A DNA stretch of 64,000 bases from Amycolatopsis tolypomycina (GCF_900105945.1 NZ_FNSO01000003.1:930001-994000); one strand, 5' to 3'. Positions 7,847-17,588 are shown, counted from the first letter of the stretch. The notes: generated by a model not told the origin, from the sequence alone. Numbers and translations are program-made.

Positions 7847-8908
7847 TCAGTCGAGATCGCAGCGCCACCCGTGGTCAGCGATCAGCTCGGTGATCCCGAC
7901 CTCTTCCTGGGCAAGACGCGTGCCGCGTATCAGGTGCTCGGCCGCCCGATTCTGCAAATCCAGAGGCAGCCAGGCGGCAATGGCCTGCGCGGTGGCCGTG
8001 GCGAGGCGTGCTTGGCCTGGTTGGGGTCGCGCATAGCGGAACATCGCCGCGTAGAGGCCGACTGCGGGCTTGACGGCCGGGAGCTGATCGCGCGCTGCGA
8101 CGGCTGCGGCGTTGGCCGGGATCTGCAGTCCCTTGGCGTCGAGATCGCCGAAGTACCGCACCTCCCGAACGGTGGGGGTCAGCCGGCCGATCGACAGCAC
8201 CGACTGTTCGAAGGCTCCACCTGCTCCCCAGCCGATCATGCCGACGTTCCCCGGCTTCCGCCGGAGCGCGGTCACGAGGGAGTCGAACGTGTCGCTGTTC
8301 TCGACCATCAGCAGTATCGGTCCATCACCGACGGACTCGATGATGAAGCCTGGTGCGACCCGCCGGGCCCGCAGGAGGTCCAAGCTGAGCCGGCCGTCAC
8401 CGAACAACGCCGTCCCCATCAGTTTGTCCAGGACCTTCTCGTTGCTGAAGATCTTGACGGACCGCTCCCGGTGCGGGATGACGGGCAGGTCTTCGTGGTC
8501 ATGTTCGTACAACCAGGTGTTGAGGGACTCCAGGTGCGCCCGCTGGGCTCGGCTGGGCCGTGCTTCGTCGACCCAGGCCAGCCGGTGATGCCACACCATC
8601 CGGGCGCCCGGTTTCGGTGGCTTGGATGTCAGCCGGCCGACGAAGCGTGGCAAGTGGGGTTTCTGACTGCGATCCCAGGACTGTGCCCCGGCGGGTCGCA
8701 CCAACCCGGCGTGATCAAGCTCGGCGATCACGTCGGCGAGCACCGACCGCCTGCCGGGGGTCGAGCGGCCGGCCGGGTCCGCTGTGTCGAGCAGTTGCCA
8801 CAACTCCTTGAGCTGAACTCGTTGTCGTGGCCACTCGGCGAGCAGGTCCGCCATTCGGCGGGCCCGGAGGCTGAGGGTGGGACCGGATGCGTCGTGGTCT
8901 TCTGCCAC
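7847..8908 (-). CDS. jetD: Wadjet nuclease subunit JetD (Toprim, DUF2220-like)
   Basis: A 353-residue protein closing a jetABCD operon. The C-terminal half is a Toprim fold: the Glu motif LLMVENSDTF (E203) and the metal-binding Asp pair in YFGDLDAKG (D255, D257), as in topoisomerase VI-like nucleases. The N-terminal ~130 residues carry a winged-helix-like arm (WPRQRVQLKELWQLLD). In studied Wadjet systems JetD cuts circular plasmid DNA after JetABC loop extrusion. GTG 8908 follows the jetC stop with no gap, indicating coupled translation. Confidence 0.9.
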   Translation of the reverse strand: MAEDHDASGPTLSLRARRMADLLAEWPRQRVQLKELWQLLDTADPAGRSTPGRRSVLADVIAELDHAGLVRPAGAQSWDRSQKPHLPRFVGRLTSKPPKPGARMVWHHRLAWVDEARPSRAQRAHLESLNTWLYEHDHEDLPVIPHRERSVKIFSNEKVLDKLMGTALFGDGRLSLDLLRARRVAPGFIIESVGDGPILLMVENSDTFDSLVTALRRKPGNVGMIGWGAGGAFEQSVLSIGRLTPTVREVRYFGDLDAKGLQIPANAAAVAARDQLPAVKPAVGLYAAMFRYARPQPGQARLATATAQAIAAWLPLDLQNRAAEHLIRGTRLAQEEVGITELIADHGWRCDLD

Positions 8909-11900
8909 TCAGCCTGCCTCCTCGATGTTCGCCGGCCTGCGGAAGAACCGTGCTGCGGTGATCTGCCCGTGCTCGGGGTCCCCGTCGGTCGGCAGTCCGG
9001 ACCGGATCTCGTCTTCGACGGTCAGGTAGGCCATGCCGCTGCGCAGATCGCGGTCGTTGCGCAGCCTGACGATCAGCGGAAACAGCGACAGTGCGTTGAT
9101 GTCGAAAAGCCCGGTCGTGTAGATCAGCTGGACACCGAGCGCATCGGCCACGCCGAGCTGAAGGTCCAGCAGGTAACCCGCCGAGGCGCGGCCGATCGGA
9201 TTGTCCAGGAAGAGGACACCCGCGTGTGGTCGTCGAAGCTGGCCTCGCTCGTTGGACCGCAACGCAGCCATCGTGCAGTACAGGATGATCGCCGCGGTCA
9301 GCAGCTGGCCACCCGAGAAGATCTCCGCGACCGACGACACCCGGACCCGCTCGGCGCGCAGCGCGGCATCGGGTTTGAGAATGTCGACCCGCACACCTTT
9401 CGGCATCGCGGCTCGGACACCTTTGAGCAGGAGCGACAGGCCGTCGCGTTTCCCGCCCGTCGTCTTCGCGGTGCCCGTGGCGGCCTCGTCCACCACCTCA
9501 CCGAGCCGTGCATCGAGTACTGGCGGTTCGAGTTCGGTGAACCGGATGTGAAGGAAGCGCAGGCCCGCCCAGTCGCCTAGGGCTTCCGGCAGCGCGCTGA
9601 CCTTTTCCGCGGTGCGCAAGGTCTTGAGCGCGATCTCCACCATGCCGCGCAGCCGGACCACGATCTCGGTGCGGTGGCGGTCGATGTGGGCCAGATCGTC
9701 GGTAAGACTGCGCAATCGCGGCTTGAGCGCGTGCTCCCAGTCCGCGGCATGCTCGGCGAGGCGGTCTCGATCGACCGCGATCATCTGCTGCCTGACCGGG
9801 CTGTCGACCTTCTCAAAGGCTTGGCCGACGGCGTACTGGCCGAGCGATGAGGAGAGGCGGCGAACCTCTCCCTGGGCGTTGGCCAGCATGTCCTCGGCTT
9901 CGGACACCGACGTCCGGATCCTGGCCCGCCGGTCGCGCGCGGCGGTGACGTCGCCGGTGAACGGCGGCTCGTCGTCGCTGGCGGCGGTCAATGCGCTGAC
10001 CGAGTCGTAGAGCGACTCGAAGTCAGCGGCTGTCTTCTTCGTCGCCTCGATCGTCTTGTCGAGATCCCCGAGGTGCCGCTGCGCCTCGTCGTCGGCCTGG
10101 CGGGCTCGCTCGTAGTCGCTGGAGGCAACGCCGAGCAACTCGTCCGCGTGCGCGAGGTCGCGCGGGTGACCGTAAGGCTCCATCGAGACTTCCTGCGCTT
10201 GAAAGGCTTCGTAGGCCTCTTGGCGCCTTCCGGCTTGTCCTCGGGCGGCGCCGGCCTGGCTCGTCAGGCTTTCGACCGCTCGTTCGGTCCGGGCTGTGGC
10301 GGCGGATCTGGACGCCGCGTCCGCTCCGTCCGGGCCGCTCAAAAGTTCGGTCGCGCGAACCCGGACGATCTCCGGCACCTTTTCCAGCCCGGCGCGCGCC
10401 TGCGCTTCGGCGTTGAGCTTTGCTGCCAGCTCGGCCCGCAGATCAGCGCCGACCTCGACTTGTTCGTAGGCTTCCTTCGCTGCCTGATAGGTCGCGCGCA
10501 AGGTCTCGACGGAGTCGTTCGGTGGCGTCGCCGTCCGATCCGCCGACCCGCCTCCGGGGATCCGGCCGATCTCTTCGCGAGTGGTGGCGATGGTCCGTTT
10601 TTGGTCGTCGATCTCGCGGTGGAGCTCGGACTTGTCCTCGCGCCGCGCTTCGGCCCGGTTGCGGGCGTCGTCGGCCGCGAGTTGGGCGGCGGCTGCCGCT
10701 TCCTGCGCTTCCTTCAGCGCGTGGGACCAAGCCGGCTCCTGGGCGGTGAGCTGGGCAAGTGCGGCAAGCTCGCTCGAACGATTTCGCGCTTTTTTGGCCA
10801 CTGCGCGCAGATCGGGCAGGGAGGTGGTGATGGCTTCTTCGGCCTTGTTGATCCTGGCGATTCGGGCAAGTAAGTCTGCAGCCTGGTTCTCAGCCTTCTC
10901 CAGCTCGTCCTGGGCGACGTCGCGTTCCGTGGTGAGCTGCTCGATAGTGCCGGGTGGCCACGACCTTTCCCAGTCCTGCAGACGCCTGACCAATGCCTGG
11001 TCGTGTTGGATCTGCGCAGTCAGCGTATCAATCTGTGTCCGTCGTTCTCGCGTCGTTTCCAGCAGCCGTTGTCGTTCGGCCGCGGCCAGATCGACGTCGT
11101 ACATCGCCGGATTCGGCGGAACCACGTACTCCGTTCCCGATGCCTCGGCGCGCGCGGTGCCGCCGAGGGTCTCGGTGGTGCCGACCACGACGATCGATCG
11201 AGGCAGCAAACGTGCGGCTGCCAGGACTTCTTCCGCGCGATCGAGATGCTGCGGATTGTTGAGGACGACGCCGTCGACCAGCTGGGGGTGAGCTGCCATG
11301 AGGTGCTCACGGCGGTCTTCCGGCACTTTGGCGAGGTAGTCCCACCCGGCGTAGGCCCGGATACCGGCTTCGTCGAGGGCCTGAAGGGCGGTGGTGATCT
11401 CCGAACGCGGGGGAAAGAGTTCACCGGTCTGCAGCGCGTCCAGCACCCGTCGATCGGCGGCGTCGGCGAGTTGCCGGGCGACCAGTTCCTCGCCGTTCTC
11501 GGCGATGATCTCGCCCAACCGGGTCAGCAAGGATGGGTGGTCGTCCTCCAGCGTGATCGACGCAACCCCGAGCACGGCGGCCAGCCGTTCCTCCGCGGCC
11601 AGCGCGGTTGTCGCGGTCACTGCAGCTTCCAGGACGCGGGTCTTGCCGGCCAGGTCCGCTCGGCGGCCCTCCGCTTTCCGTTCCGCGGCGCGCGCCGCGG
11701 AATCGAGCAGCCTGCGCTGGTCGCCGAGCCGACCGTGCTCGGTCTCGGCTGCGGAGACGGCGGTCTCGGCCTCGCCGGCGGTCGCCTCGGCTTCCTCAGC
11801 CGCCTCGGTCGGCGCGCGCCCCTCGCCCAAGAGACCGCTGGCCACCGCGCGTGCTACCTCGTCCCGAGCTGAGGATATCTTCTCCCGAGCCGCCTGGGCG

Positions 11901-13345
11901 CGGCCTTTTTCCTGCCCGATCGCCTCCCGCTGCGCGTTTTCTTCCTCGGCCAGCTCGGCTATCTCCTGGTCGAGGACCCGTGCCCGAGCTGTCAGGCGCT
12001 CGACCTCCGCCTCGGCCCGGTCGATCAGGGCGAGCAAACCTTGAACGAGCCGTCGCGCGGCGGCATCCCGGGCCCGCATCGGTCCTGCGGCCTCCGCCTC
12101 CTTGGCCGCCACCAGATCACCGATGGCTTTCGCGGCTCCCTGTGCACGCTGGAAGGCGAGGAGGGTGTCTGTCGCCTTCCAGGCGGCCAGGTCCGCCTGC
12201 TGTGCGGTCAGCCGATCTGTCAGCTCCTTGAGTGATGCTTCGGCGAGCTGCCACTCGATGCGGGCTCGGTCCCGGCGCAGCTCCAGCACGATGCGGTTCA
12301 TCCGGCGGTTCTGCTGCGCGGTGACCTCGGCCTGTTCGGCAGCGGTGTCCCGGCGAACACCCAGCACCCCGAACCGGCCGGTCTCTTCGGCCCACCGAGC
12401 CTTGATGGCGCCGATGAACTGCGCCGCTTCCCGTGCGACGTCGGCGGAGACTTCGGCAGCTGCATCCGCTTCCTTCGCCGCGGCCGCGAGCGGGCCGAGC
12501 AGCCCGAGGGCGCCGTCGACGAAGTCCCGCTCGGCGACCATCGAGGCGCGATCCGCGAGCTGCCCGGCGTAGCCGTCGATGAGTTCGGCCAGCAGCCGCG
12601 GCTCCTCTTCGTCGGTCACGGCACGAAGCAGCCAGTCGACGAACGCCTCATCGCTCTTGAACGAAAAGGCGTCGGCGGCCTCCCCCTCACCCGCGTTCAT
12701 CCTCCGCTGGTACCCGAAGAGCTTCGAATCGAGATCCAGTGTCCCCAGGTGCTCGGTCCAAGCCCCCGGTGACGTCAGCCATTCGAACTGCAGATGCGGC
12801 TCCTGCCGATGGGCTTCGGTGAGCCGGTCCTTGAACCCACTCAGCTCGACCTGCCGGCCTTGCTGCGTCAGCGGCAAGTTGTCCAGATCCAGCTGGTCGG
12901 TGGGCCGGAGGGACCACCATCCTTCGAGCAGTTTGTTCGGGTCGCTGGACACCACGTGACCACGCCAGGCCGACGTCTTGCCCGTGATCACCCGTTGCCC
13001 GGTTCGGGTGTGCTGCCATTCCAGGATCACGTGGGCGACGTCATCGGCGAGCACGAAGTCGTCCAGTGCTCTCGTGCTCGTGGTGCCGACGATCTGCCGG
13101 CGTCCGGGGAGCATCACCGAGAAGATCAGCTTGATCAGGACGGACTTGCCGTTGCCGTTCTCCGCGAACAGGACCGACGCCGGCGACGGCCGCCGCAACA
13201 CGCCTGCGGGTCCGGTTGCGAACAGTGCCCGCTGCACCGGGGCGGGAACCGGCGGTCCGACATGGCGCAGGTCGAGAGCGACGTCCTGGTAACGGGCACC
13301 CTTGGGCCCGACCGAGTGCAGCCGGACCCGGGACAGTTCATACAT
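8909..13345 (-). CDS. jetC: Wadjet SMC-like ATPase JetC (MukB/MksB-type)
   Basis: A 1,478-residue condensin-like motor. Walker A is at residues ~62-69 (AENGNGKS). Very long Ala/Glu/Arg-rich coiled coils run from ~280 to 1250 with a globular hinge-like segment near 620-760. The ABC signature FSGGQLLTAA is near 1341, and the Walker B strand VLFLDNPIG near 1377 has Asn where Glu is usual. It would dimerise and extrude DNA loops with JetA/JetB. The start overlaps the jetB end by 8 bp. A decayed 180-bp copy of part of it lies at 2097-2275. Confidence 0.93.
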   Translation of the reverse strand: MYELSRVRLHSVGPKGARYQDVALDLRHVGPPVPAPVQRALFATGPAGVLRRPSPASVLFAENGNGKSVLIKLIFSVMLPGRRQIVGTTSTRALDDFVLADDVAHVILEWQHTRTGQRVITGKTSAWRGHVVSSDPNKLLEGWWSLRPTDQLDLDNLPLTQQGRQVELSGFKDRLTEAHRQEPHLQFEWLTSPGAWTEHLGTLDLDSKLFGYQRRMNAGEGEAADAFSFKSDEAFVDWLLRAVTDEEEPRLLAELIDGYAGQLADRASMVAERDFVDGALGLLGPLAAAAKEADAAAEVSADVAREAAQFIGAIKARWAEETGRFGVLGVRRDTAAEQAEVTAQQNRRMNRIVLELRRDRARIEWQLAEASLKELTDRLTAQQADLAAWKATDTLLAFQRAQGAAKAIGDLVAAKEAEAAGPMRARDAAARRLVQGLLALIDRAEAEVERLTARARVLDQEIAELAEEENAQREAIGQEKGRAQAAREKISSARDEVARAVASGLLGEGRAPTEAAEEAEATAGEAETAVSAAETEHGRLGDQRRLLDSAARAAERKAEGRRADLAGKTRVLEAAVTATTALAAEERLAAVLGVASITLEDDHPSLLTRLGEIIAENGEELVARQLADAADRRVLDALQTGELFPPRSEITTALQALDEAGIRAYAGWDYLAKVPEDRREHLMAAHPQLVDGVVLNNPQHLDRAEEVLAAARLLPRSIVVVGTTETLGGTARAEASGTEYVVPPNPAMYDVDLAAAERQRLLETTRERRTQIDTLTAQIQHDQALVRRLQDWERSWPPGTIEQLTTERDVAQDELEKAENQAADLLARIARINKAEEAITTSLPDLRAVAKKARNRSSELAALAQLTAQEPAWSHALKEAQEAAAAAQLAADDARNRAEARREDKSELHREIDDQKRTIATTREEIGRIPGGGSADRTATPPNDSVETLRATYQAAKEAYEQVEVGADLRAELAAKLNAEAQARAGLEKVPEIVRVRATELLSGPDGADAASRSAATARTERAVESLTSQAGAARGQAGRRQEAYEAFQAQEVSMEPYGHPRDLAHADELLGVASSDYERARQADDEAQRHLGDLDKTIEATKKTAADFESLYDSVSALTAASDDEPPFTGDVTAARDRRARIRTSVSEAEDMLANAQGEVRRLSSSLGQYAVGQAFEKVDSPVRQQMIAVDRDRLAEHAADWEHALKPRLRSLTDDLAHIDRHRTEIVVRLRGMVEIALKTLRTAEKVSALPEALGDWAGLRFLHIRFTELEPPVLDARLGEVVDEAATGTAKTTGGKRDGLSLLLKGVRAAMPKGVRVDILKPDAALRAERVRVSSVAEIFSGGQLLTAAIILYCTMAALRSNERGQLRRPHAGVLFLDNPIGRASAGYLLDLQLGVADALGVQLIYTTGLFDINALSLFPLIVRLRNDRDLRSGMAYLTVEDEIRSGLPTDGDPEHGQITAARFFRRPANIEEAG

Positions 13346-14144
13346 CGGCGCCGCCTGACTGCGGGTCGTTTGTCACGGCAATGCTGCCGGACGGGTCCGT
13401 GATGGAGATGACGCCGAGATCCAGCAGTTCCCGGAAGGCCGCGCTCGCGGCTACTTCGCGGACCTGCTCCTGGTAACGCGGAGTCGTGCGGTAGGAGCCG
13501 CCGTCGTCGGTATTGCGGAGGACCAGGAAGCCCTGGTCGGCCAGAAACCGGACGGCTTTGGTGATGATCGCGCGGGTGGTGTCCGGTGCCAGCCGGCCGT
13601 CCTTGGTCGCCGCCGCGGCGGGACGGCGCGTGTACGCGCGCCACGCCCGCTCCAGGTCGGGGGCCGTGTCGAGCGGATCCTCGTTCTCTTCCGCCTCGAC
13701 GGCGCGCTGCTCCAGCACCCGGCAGGCGTCTCGCACCACCGCGTCGACCTCGGCCACGTTCACGTATCCCACGTAGGCCGGGTTCCCGAGATCATCCGGA
13801 CGCGGGAAGGCGAGCGCGGCGACCGCGAGGTGCGCCAGACCGTGCAGCATCTTGTCGACTCCGCGGTTGCCCAGCGCTGTGCGCTTGGCGTATTCGTCGA
13901 TCTTCAGCTCGAAGGGTGATTCTTCCCGCGGGACTGGGACGGCACCGGACTGTTGGGTCACCGCCAGCATGGTCATCCCGAGGCCTTCGGCGAACGCCTT
14001 GACGAGCTCGGCGAACTCATCGTCCTCGTGGTAACGCCGCACCAGGTCCGCGTACACGGCGTCCCGCGCGGGAAGATGCTTGGGCCGCATTCCGAGCGCG
14101 AGCAGCCGCCCGGCGTCCGTGGCATCATCGGTCGGCGAGCTCAC
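13338..14144 (-). CDS. jetB: Wadjet accessory subunit JetB (MukE/MksE-like, DUF4194-type)
   Basis: A 268-residue protein between JetA and JetC, with winged-helix elements near the C-terminus (TRAIITKAVRFLADQGFLVL, then a Tyr/Arg-rich strand). This is the layout of the MukE-like kleisin-binding subunit. GTG 14144 overlaps the jetA TGA (GTGA), and its own end overlaps jetC. Position, size and fold hints support the call. Its sequence is less conserved than JetC and JetD. Confidence 0.85.
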   Translation of the reverse strand: MSSPTDDATDAGRLLALGMRPKHLPARDAVYADLVRRYHEDDEFAELVKAFAEGLGMTMLAVTQQSGAVPVPREESPFELKIDEYAKRTALGNRGVDKMLHGLAHLAVAALAFPRPDDLGNPAYVGYVNVAEVDAVVRDACRVLEQRAVEAEENEDPLDTAPDLERAWRAYTRRPAAAATKDGRLAPDTTRAIITKAVRFLADQGFLVLRNTDDGGSYRTTPRYQEQVREVAASAAFRELLDLGVISITDPSGSIAVTNDPQSGGADV

Positions 14145-15658
14145 GCGACCACCTCTCCCCGGTTCCCGCCGGATGCAACCCGATCAGCGGAATGACGCCC
14201 GATCTCCAGCGAGACCAGGCCGACCAGGAGGTCGGCGCCGCCGAACTCGTCGTCGGCCAGCTCGGTTCCGTCGTCGATCGCCAGCAGGATCGATTCGTCA
14301 CCTTGGCGCAGTGCTGTGGTCACTCCCGGATCCAGCAGGTGAAAGACCCGGAGCCCGATGAGGTGTGGCAGGTCGGGGTCGAGGGCGCGGGCTTCGGCCA
14401 GCAGGCCCGACAACCGGCGTGGGACGGATCCGAGCGCGAGCAGCCGATCGGCTGCCGCCCACTGCTCGTCGTCGAACACCGCCGGGTCAGTTGCGGGTAC
14501 GAGATCCGGTTCCGGAATCGGATCGCCGAGATCGCCTCGGTCCGCGGGAGGTGCGAGCAGCTTGTACACGACGTCGACCAGCCTGGGGACGCCCTTCACC
14601 GACAGGCCCGTGCTCTTGGCGAAGAACGCCGTTGTCACCCTGGTCGCCTCGGCGATGCTCAGGCCGAGCGTTGGCGTCAATAGCTGCCCGAACAAATCGA
14701 TGGTCGGCCGCCTCGTGGGCGCTGAAAATTCCTGCCGATCCTGCTCCGAGCGGAACGTCTTTCCGGCAAGAATCAGCCTGGCCTGGAGTTGCCCGTGCCG
14801 CTGCATGCAGTCGCGGACGATCGTGATCAGTGTCGCCGCCTGCCGTTTGCGGGCCGGAGACTCCGATTCGTCCCGCGCCTGCGTGATGTTCGTGAGGATC
14901 GCGGTTTCGGCGCGGTGCCGGGCCGCGATGTGGTCCAACGCCTCCTTGATCAGGCTCGGTACCTCGTCCAGCCAGTCGACGGCGCGGACGTCACGGCGGG
15001 TCGCATCGAGCAGCCTGCGGAGCTGGTCGGCGTACTGGACCGTGCGCCAACGCGCTGCTTCGGCCGCCAACTGCGCGTCGGAGAGCCGGCCGCGCCGGAC
15101 CAGGTTGGCTAGTTTCGTCTCCGCCGCCTCCTGAGCGGACTCGACATCGGTGTCAAGCGCGCCGACCAGGACGTTGATCGATTCGTCCGTCGAACGGAGG
15201 TAGACCTCACCGTCCGCCGAGAACGACTCGACCAGCAGCTTGAAAGGCCAGGTACGCCGCTGGTACTGGCCCTGCGCGTCGAAGGTGCCGTAAGTGGCGG
15301 AAAAACCGCGGTCCTGGCTGCCGACGTTGATCAGGTTGTCCAGGACCCATCGGGCGACCTTCCGGTGCTCGTCCCCGGGCCGATCCGGCGCCTGAGCGGC
15401 CACGAAGGGCAGGGTCCGGCGCAGGACCTCTTCGTGATCGGCCCCGCGGTCGAAGTCCATCCGGATGGTGACCTGGTCGATGATCGTCAGCGCGATTTCC
15501 GACATCTGGTAGACATCGGCTTCGGCCCAGTCGAGCCGCCCTTTGCGCGCATCCAGGTCGTGCACCGGGGCGGTACAAGCCAGCGCCTTCAGCCGCCGTG
15601 CCAATGCCGCGTCCACCACCGGCCGGTCCGGATCGGCTGGCTCTGTCTCCTCCACCAT
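14141..15658 (-). CDS. jetA: Wadjet kleisin-like subunit JetA
   Basis: A 505-residue first gene of the operon, corresponding to the MukF/MksF-like kleisin. The N-terminal half has winged-helix-like segments (DWAEADVYQMSEIALTIID, then PFKLLVESFSADGEVYLRST). The central region (~170-290) is a helical Arg/Ala-rich stretch, and the C-terminus is acidic. Assignment rests mostly on operon position before JetB, JetC and JetD, plus length. The Wadjet subtype (I, II or III) could not be assigned by eye. It starts at ATG 15658, with the operon promoter in the 170-bp divergent gap. Confidence 0.85.
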   Translation of the reverse strand: MVEETEPADPDRPVVDAALARRLKALACTAPVHDLDARKGRLDWAEADVYQMSEIALTIIDQVTIRMDFDRGADHEEVLRRTLPFVAAQAPDRPGDEHRKVARWVLDNLINVGSQDRGFSATYGTFDAQGQYQRRTWPFKLLVESFSADGEVYLRSTDESINVLVGALDTDVESAQEAAETKLANLVRRGRLSDAQLAAEAARWRTVQYADQLRRLLDATRRDVRAVDWLDEVPSLIKEALDHIAARHRAETAILTNITQARDESESPARKRQAATLITIVRDCMQRHGQLQARLILAGKTFRSEQDRQEFSAPTRRPTIDLFGQLLTPTLGLSIAEATRVTTAFFAKSTGLSVKGVPRLVDVVYKLLAPPADRGDLGDPIPEPDLVPATDPAVFDDEQWAAADRLLALGSVPRRLSGLLAEARALDPDLPHLIGLRVFHLLDPGVTTALRQGDESILLAIDDGTELADDEFGGADLLVGLVSLEIGRHSADRVASGGNRGEVVA

Positions 15659-15827
15659 TCTCCGACCATAACCACGAGGTACGACAGTTTCGATCGATCA
15701 AGCGAGTGCCGTTCCTCGTTGACTGGCTCCGGCATTCCCACGTCGGACCTGTCGAGTTGGGAGTCGCTCGTGTTACGGCCAGCCCGGTGTGCCCTCCATC
15801 CGTAAGAGGAGTTCGTGCCAGTCTGGA

Positions 15828-17339
15828 GTGGTGAAGACTCCGGCGATCGCGGCCCTCGCTGATGCGACACGACTGTCGTGTGCGCAAGTCCACGGCGTGA
15901 TCGAGGTCCTGGCGCAGCTCGAGCCTCAGCGCCTGACCGATTTCGCCGAGCGCGACGAGCTTGACGACGCCGCTCGAATGTTGATAATGCAACGGGCACC
16001 GCGGTATCTCGTCGTCCGAATTCTGGAGCGATGGCACCCTGACCTCGCACTGGTCGAGGCGGCGAGGGCGGCCCAAGGCGCCTTTGTCGAACTGGTTCTG
16101 TATTGCGAAGGACAGGGCTGGCGAGACCGTGCCATCGACCTCGCATCGCAACTCGAAGCGAGCGAGGTCGACTACCTCACGGAACAGTGGGCGCGTGATC
16201 ATGGCGCTGTCCCGGAGAGCCTCCGGATCGCCCTCGTGCATGCGGCCTTGGCCGACCGGGCGCCACGACCCAACGTGACCGAGTTGTCGAATTGGGAGCG
16301 ACAGGAGCTGCTCAACCAGCTCGCGGCCGAAGAACGCAGGCGCGCGCGGGCAGCGTGGCGTATTCTCGAACCAGCGCCCGAGCTTTGGGAACCGCTCGCC
16401 CGAAACGGAGACGACGCGCCGCAGGTCCGCCGGATCCTGCTCGATTCGGCGGAGCAACTCAAAGACGCGGTCCTCATGGCGTGCCTGCCCACAGTGACCG
16501 GCGACAACCTCCGCGACGGCGACGATCTGATGGCGGGGGTGCGTCTCACACTCGCGGCAGACCTGGTGCGACGCTGGCCACGCCTGCGGCAGATCGCCCG
16601 AGAGGACCTCAGCCGAGTCGTCCGGGAAGCCAGGGAAGACGGCTGGAAGCCCGCCGGACGGTTCCACACCAGCTGGGATGAAATCGCCGCGCTTGCGGAA
16701 CTCAGTGACGACACGAACTTGCTGGTTGACGCCGCCGCCGCAGCAGCAGCAGACAAGCCCGGATACTCCTCGCGATCCGGTGGAACCGAGCCCACTTGGG
16801 AGGACAAGCGCGCTCGAGCCATCGGCGCGCTCGCTGCTAACCCGGCCACGCCTCGCAGCGACCTGGCACGCCTGGTTCCCGCCCTGGAAGAACAGGCGTT
16901 GCTGGCGATGCTGCCACACAGTGACGGTGACTTGGAGACCGCGGTGCGCGGCAGGCTGGACGAAATCAGGCGCGCTGTGGCAGCGAGCCGTCCGATACTC
17001 ATCGAGGTGCCGTCGGACGACGAACTCGCCCGCTCGGCGAACCCCGAGGACGAGCTGCGCCGTCATCTCAAGCACTTGAAAGCACGCGCTGAGCAACGTG
17101 ACCTGACCTGCGACGGGCTGCTCGGTTCACGCTTCACCACCGCTGACATCCTGCGCATGCTGCCCGCCCACCGGGTCCTCGAGAGCGAAAACCAAGCCAG
17201 CCTGGTGGCCGGGTTGATCGCGGAAGCATGCGGCGGCGACCCGAACCGCTGGGCCGCGCTCCCGGGGCAGCTCGATCCGCCACCCCGGAAGTCGGTCAAG
17301 TTCGACACGTGGTTGCGGCAGCTCGCACAGGACGGTTAG
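15828..17339 (+). CDS. unknown 503-aa helical protein divergent from jetA
   Basis: An all-helical, Ala/Arg/Leu-rich soluble protein with many short repeats of HEAT/ARM-like look (for example LIMQRAPRYLVVRILERWHP, AALAANPATPRSDLARLVPA). No catalytic motif is visible. The start is uncertain: adjacent GTG codons lie at 15828 and 15831, and an in-frame GTG at 15789 is possible. It is transcribed away from jetA across a short shared promoter region and lies inside the repeat-bounded island, so a defence accessory or regulatory role is conceivable but unproven. Confidence 0.6.
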   Translation: MVKTPAIAALADATRLSCAQVHGVIEVLAQLEPQRLTDFAERDELDDAARMLIMQRAPRYLVVRILERWHPDLALVEAARAAQGAFVELVLYCEGQGWRDRAIDLASQLEASEVDYLTEQWARDHGAVPESLRIALVHAALADRAPRPNVTELSNWERQELLNQLAAEERRRARAAWRILEPAPELWEPLARNGDDAPQVRRILLDSAEQLKDAVLMACLPTVTGDNLRDGDDLMAGVRLTLAADLVRRWPRLRQIAREDLSRVVREAREDGWKPAGRFHTSWDEIAALAELSDDTNLLVDAAAAAAADKPGYSSRSGGTEPTWEDKRARAIGALAANPATPRSDLARLVPALEEQALLAMLPHSDGDLETAVRGRLDEIRRAVAASRPILIEVPSDDELARSANPEDELRRHLKHLKARAEQRDLTCDGLLGSRFTTADILRMLPAHRVLESENQASLVAGLIAEACGGDPNRWAALPGQLDPPPRKSVKFDTWLRQLAQDG

Positions 17340-17442
17340 AGATTGCCGGTTTGGATCGCGGCCTACTCAGTCGATTGAGCTCTGCTGCTTCGTGCTTACC
17401 GCTGTCATCGAAGTCAACGGCATCGACGATCAGATCGATGTA

Positions 17443-17475
17443 GCTTACATGGGTCCAGAATGGGCCCATGTAAGC
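17443..17475. repeat. 11-bp perfect inverted repeat near the right island edge
   Basis: The arms GCTTACATGGG (17443-17453) and CCCATGTAAGC (17465-17475) surround an 11-nt loop, immediately before the right direct repeat. Without a T-tract it is a weak terminator candidate. It could instead be a recombinase or regulator site. Confidence 0.6.
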
Positions 17476-17479
17476 CGTG

Positions 17480-17588
17480 ACTGCGTCTCCGATGGGGCTC
17501 CGTTGCCGAAGTAGTGCCTGATACCTGGCGACACTTCGCGACACTGAAAAGTGGCGAAGATGTCGGCTGACCTGCATTTATTGGCACA
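17480..17588. repeat. right copy of the ~107-bp direct repeat flanking the island
   Basis: Partner of 1066-1172, same orientation. The exact cores at both ends are conserved and the middle has drifted. Beyond it the sequence rejoins the left flank pattern (CGGCCCAC, then TGACCTGCAG) but lacks the tRNA body. It defines the candidate right end of the 16.4-kb accessory block. Confidence 0.7.

Noticed and set aside
7745..9580. A 611-codon plus-strand frame over jetD and the jetC end
   Set aside because: It is antisense to two clearly identified genes and shows no recognisable protein features.
1066..17588. Composite transposon explanation for the flanking repeats
   Set aside because: The repeats carry no transposase and no terminal inverted repeats, and no target-site duplication is visible. 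The tRNA remnant and integrase fossil fit site-specific integration better.
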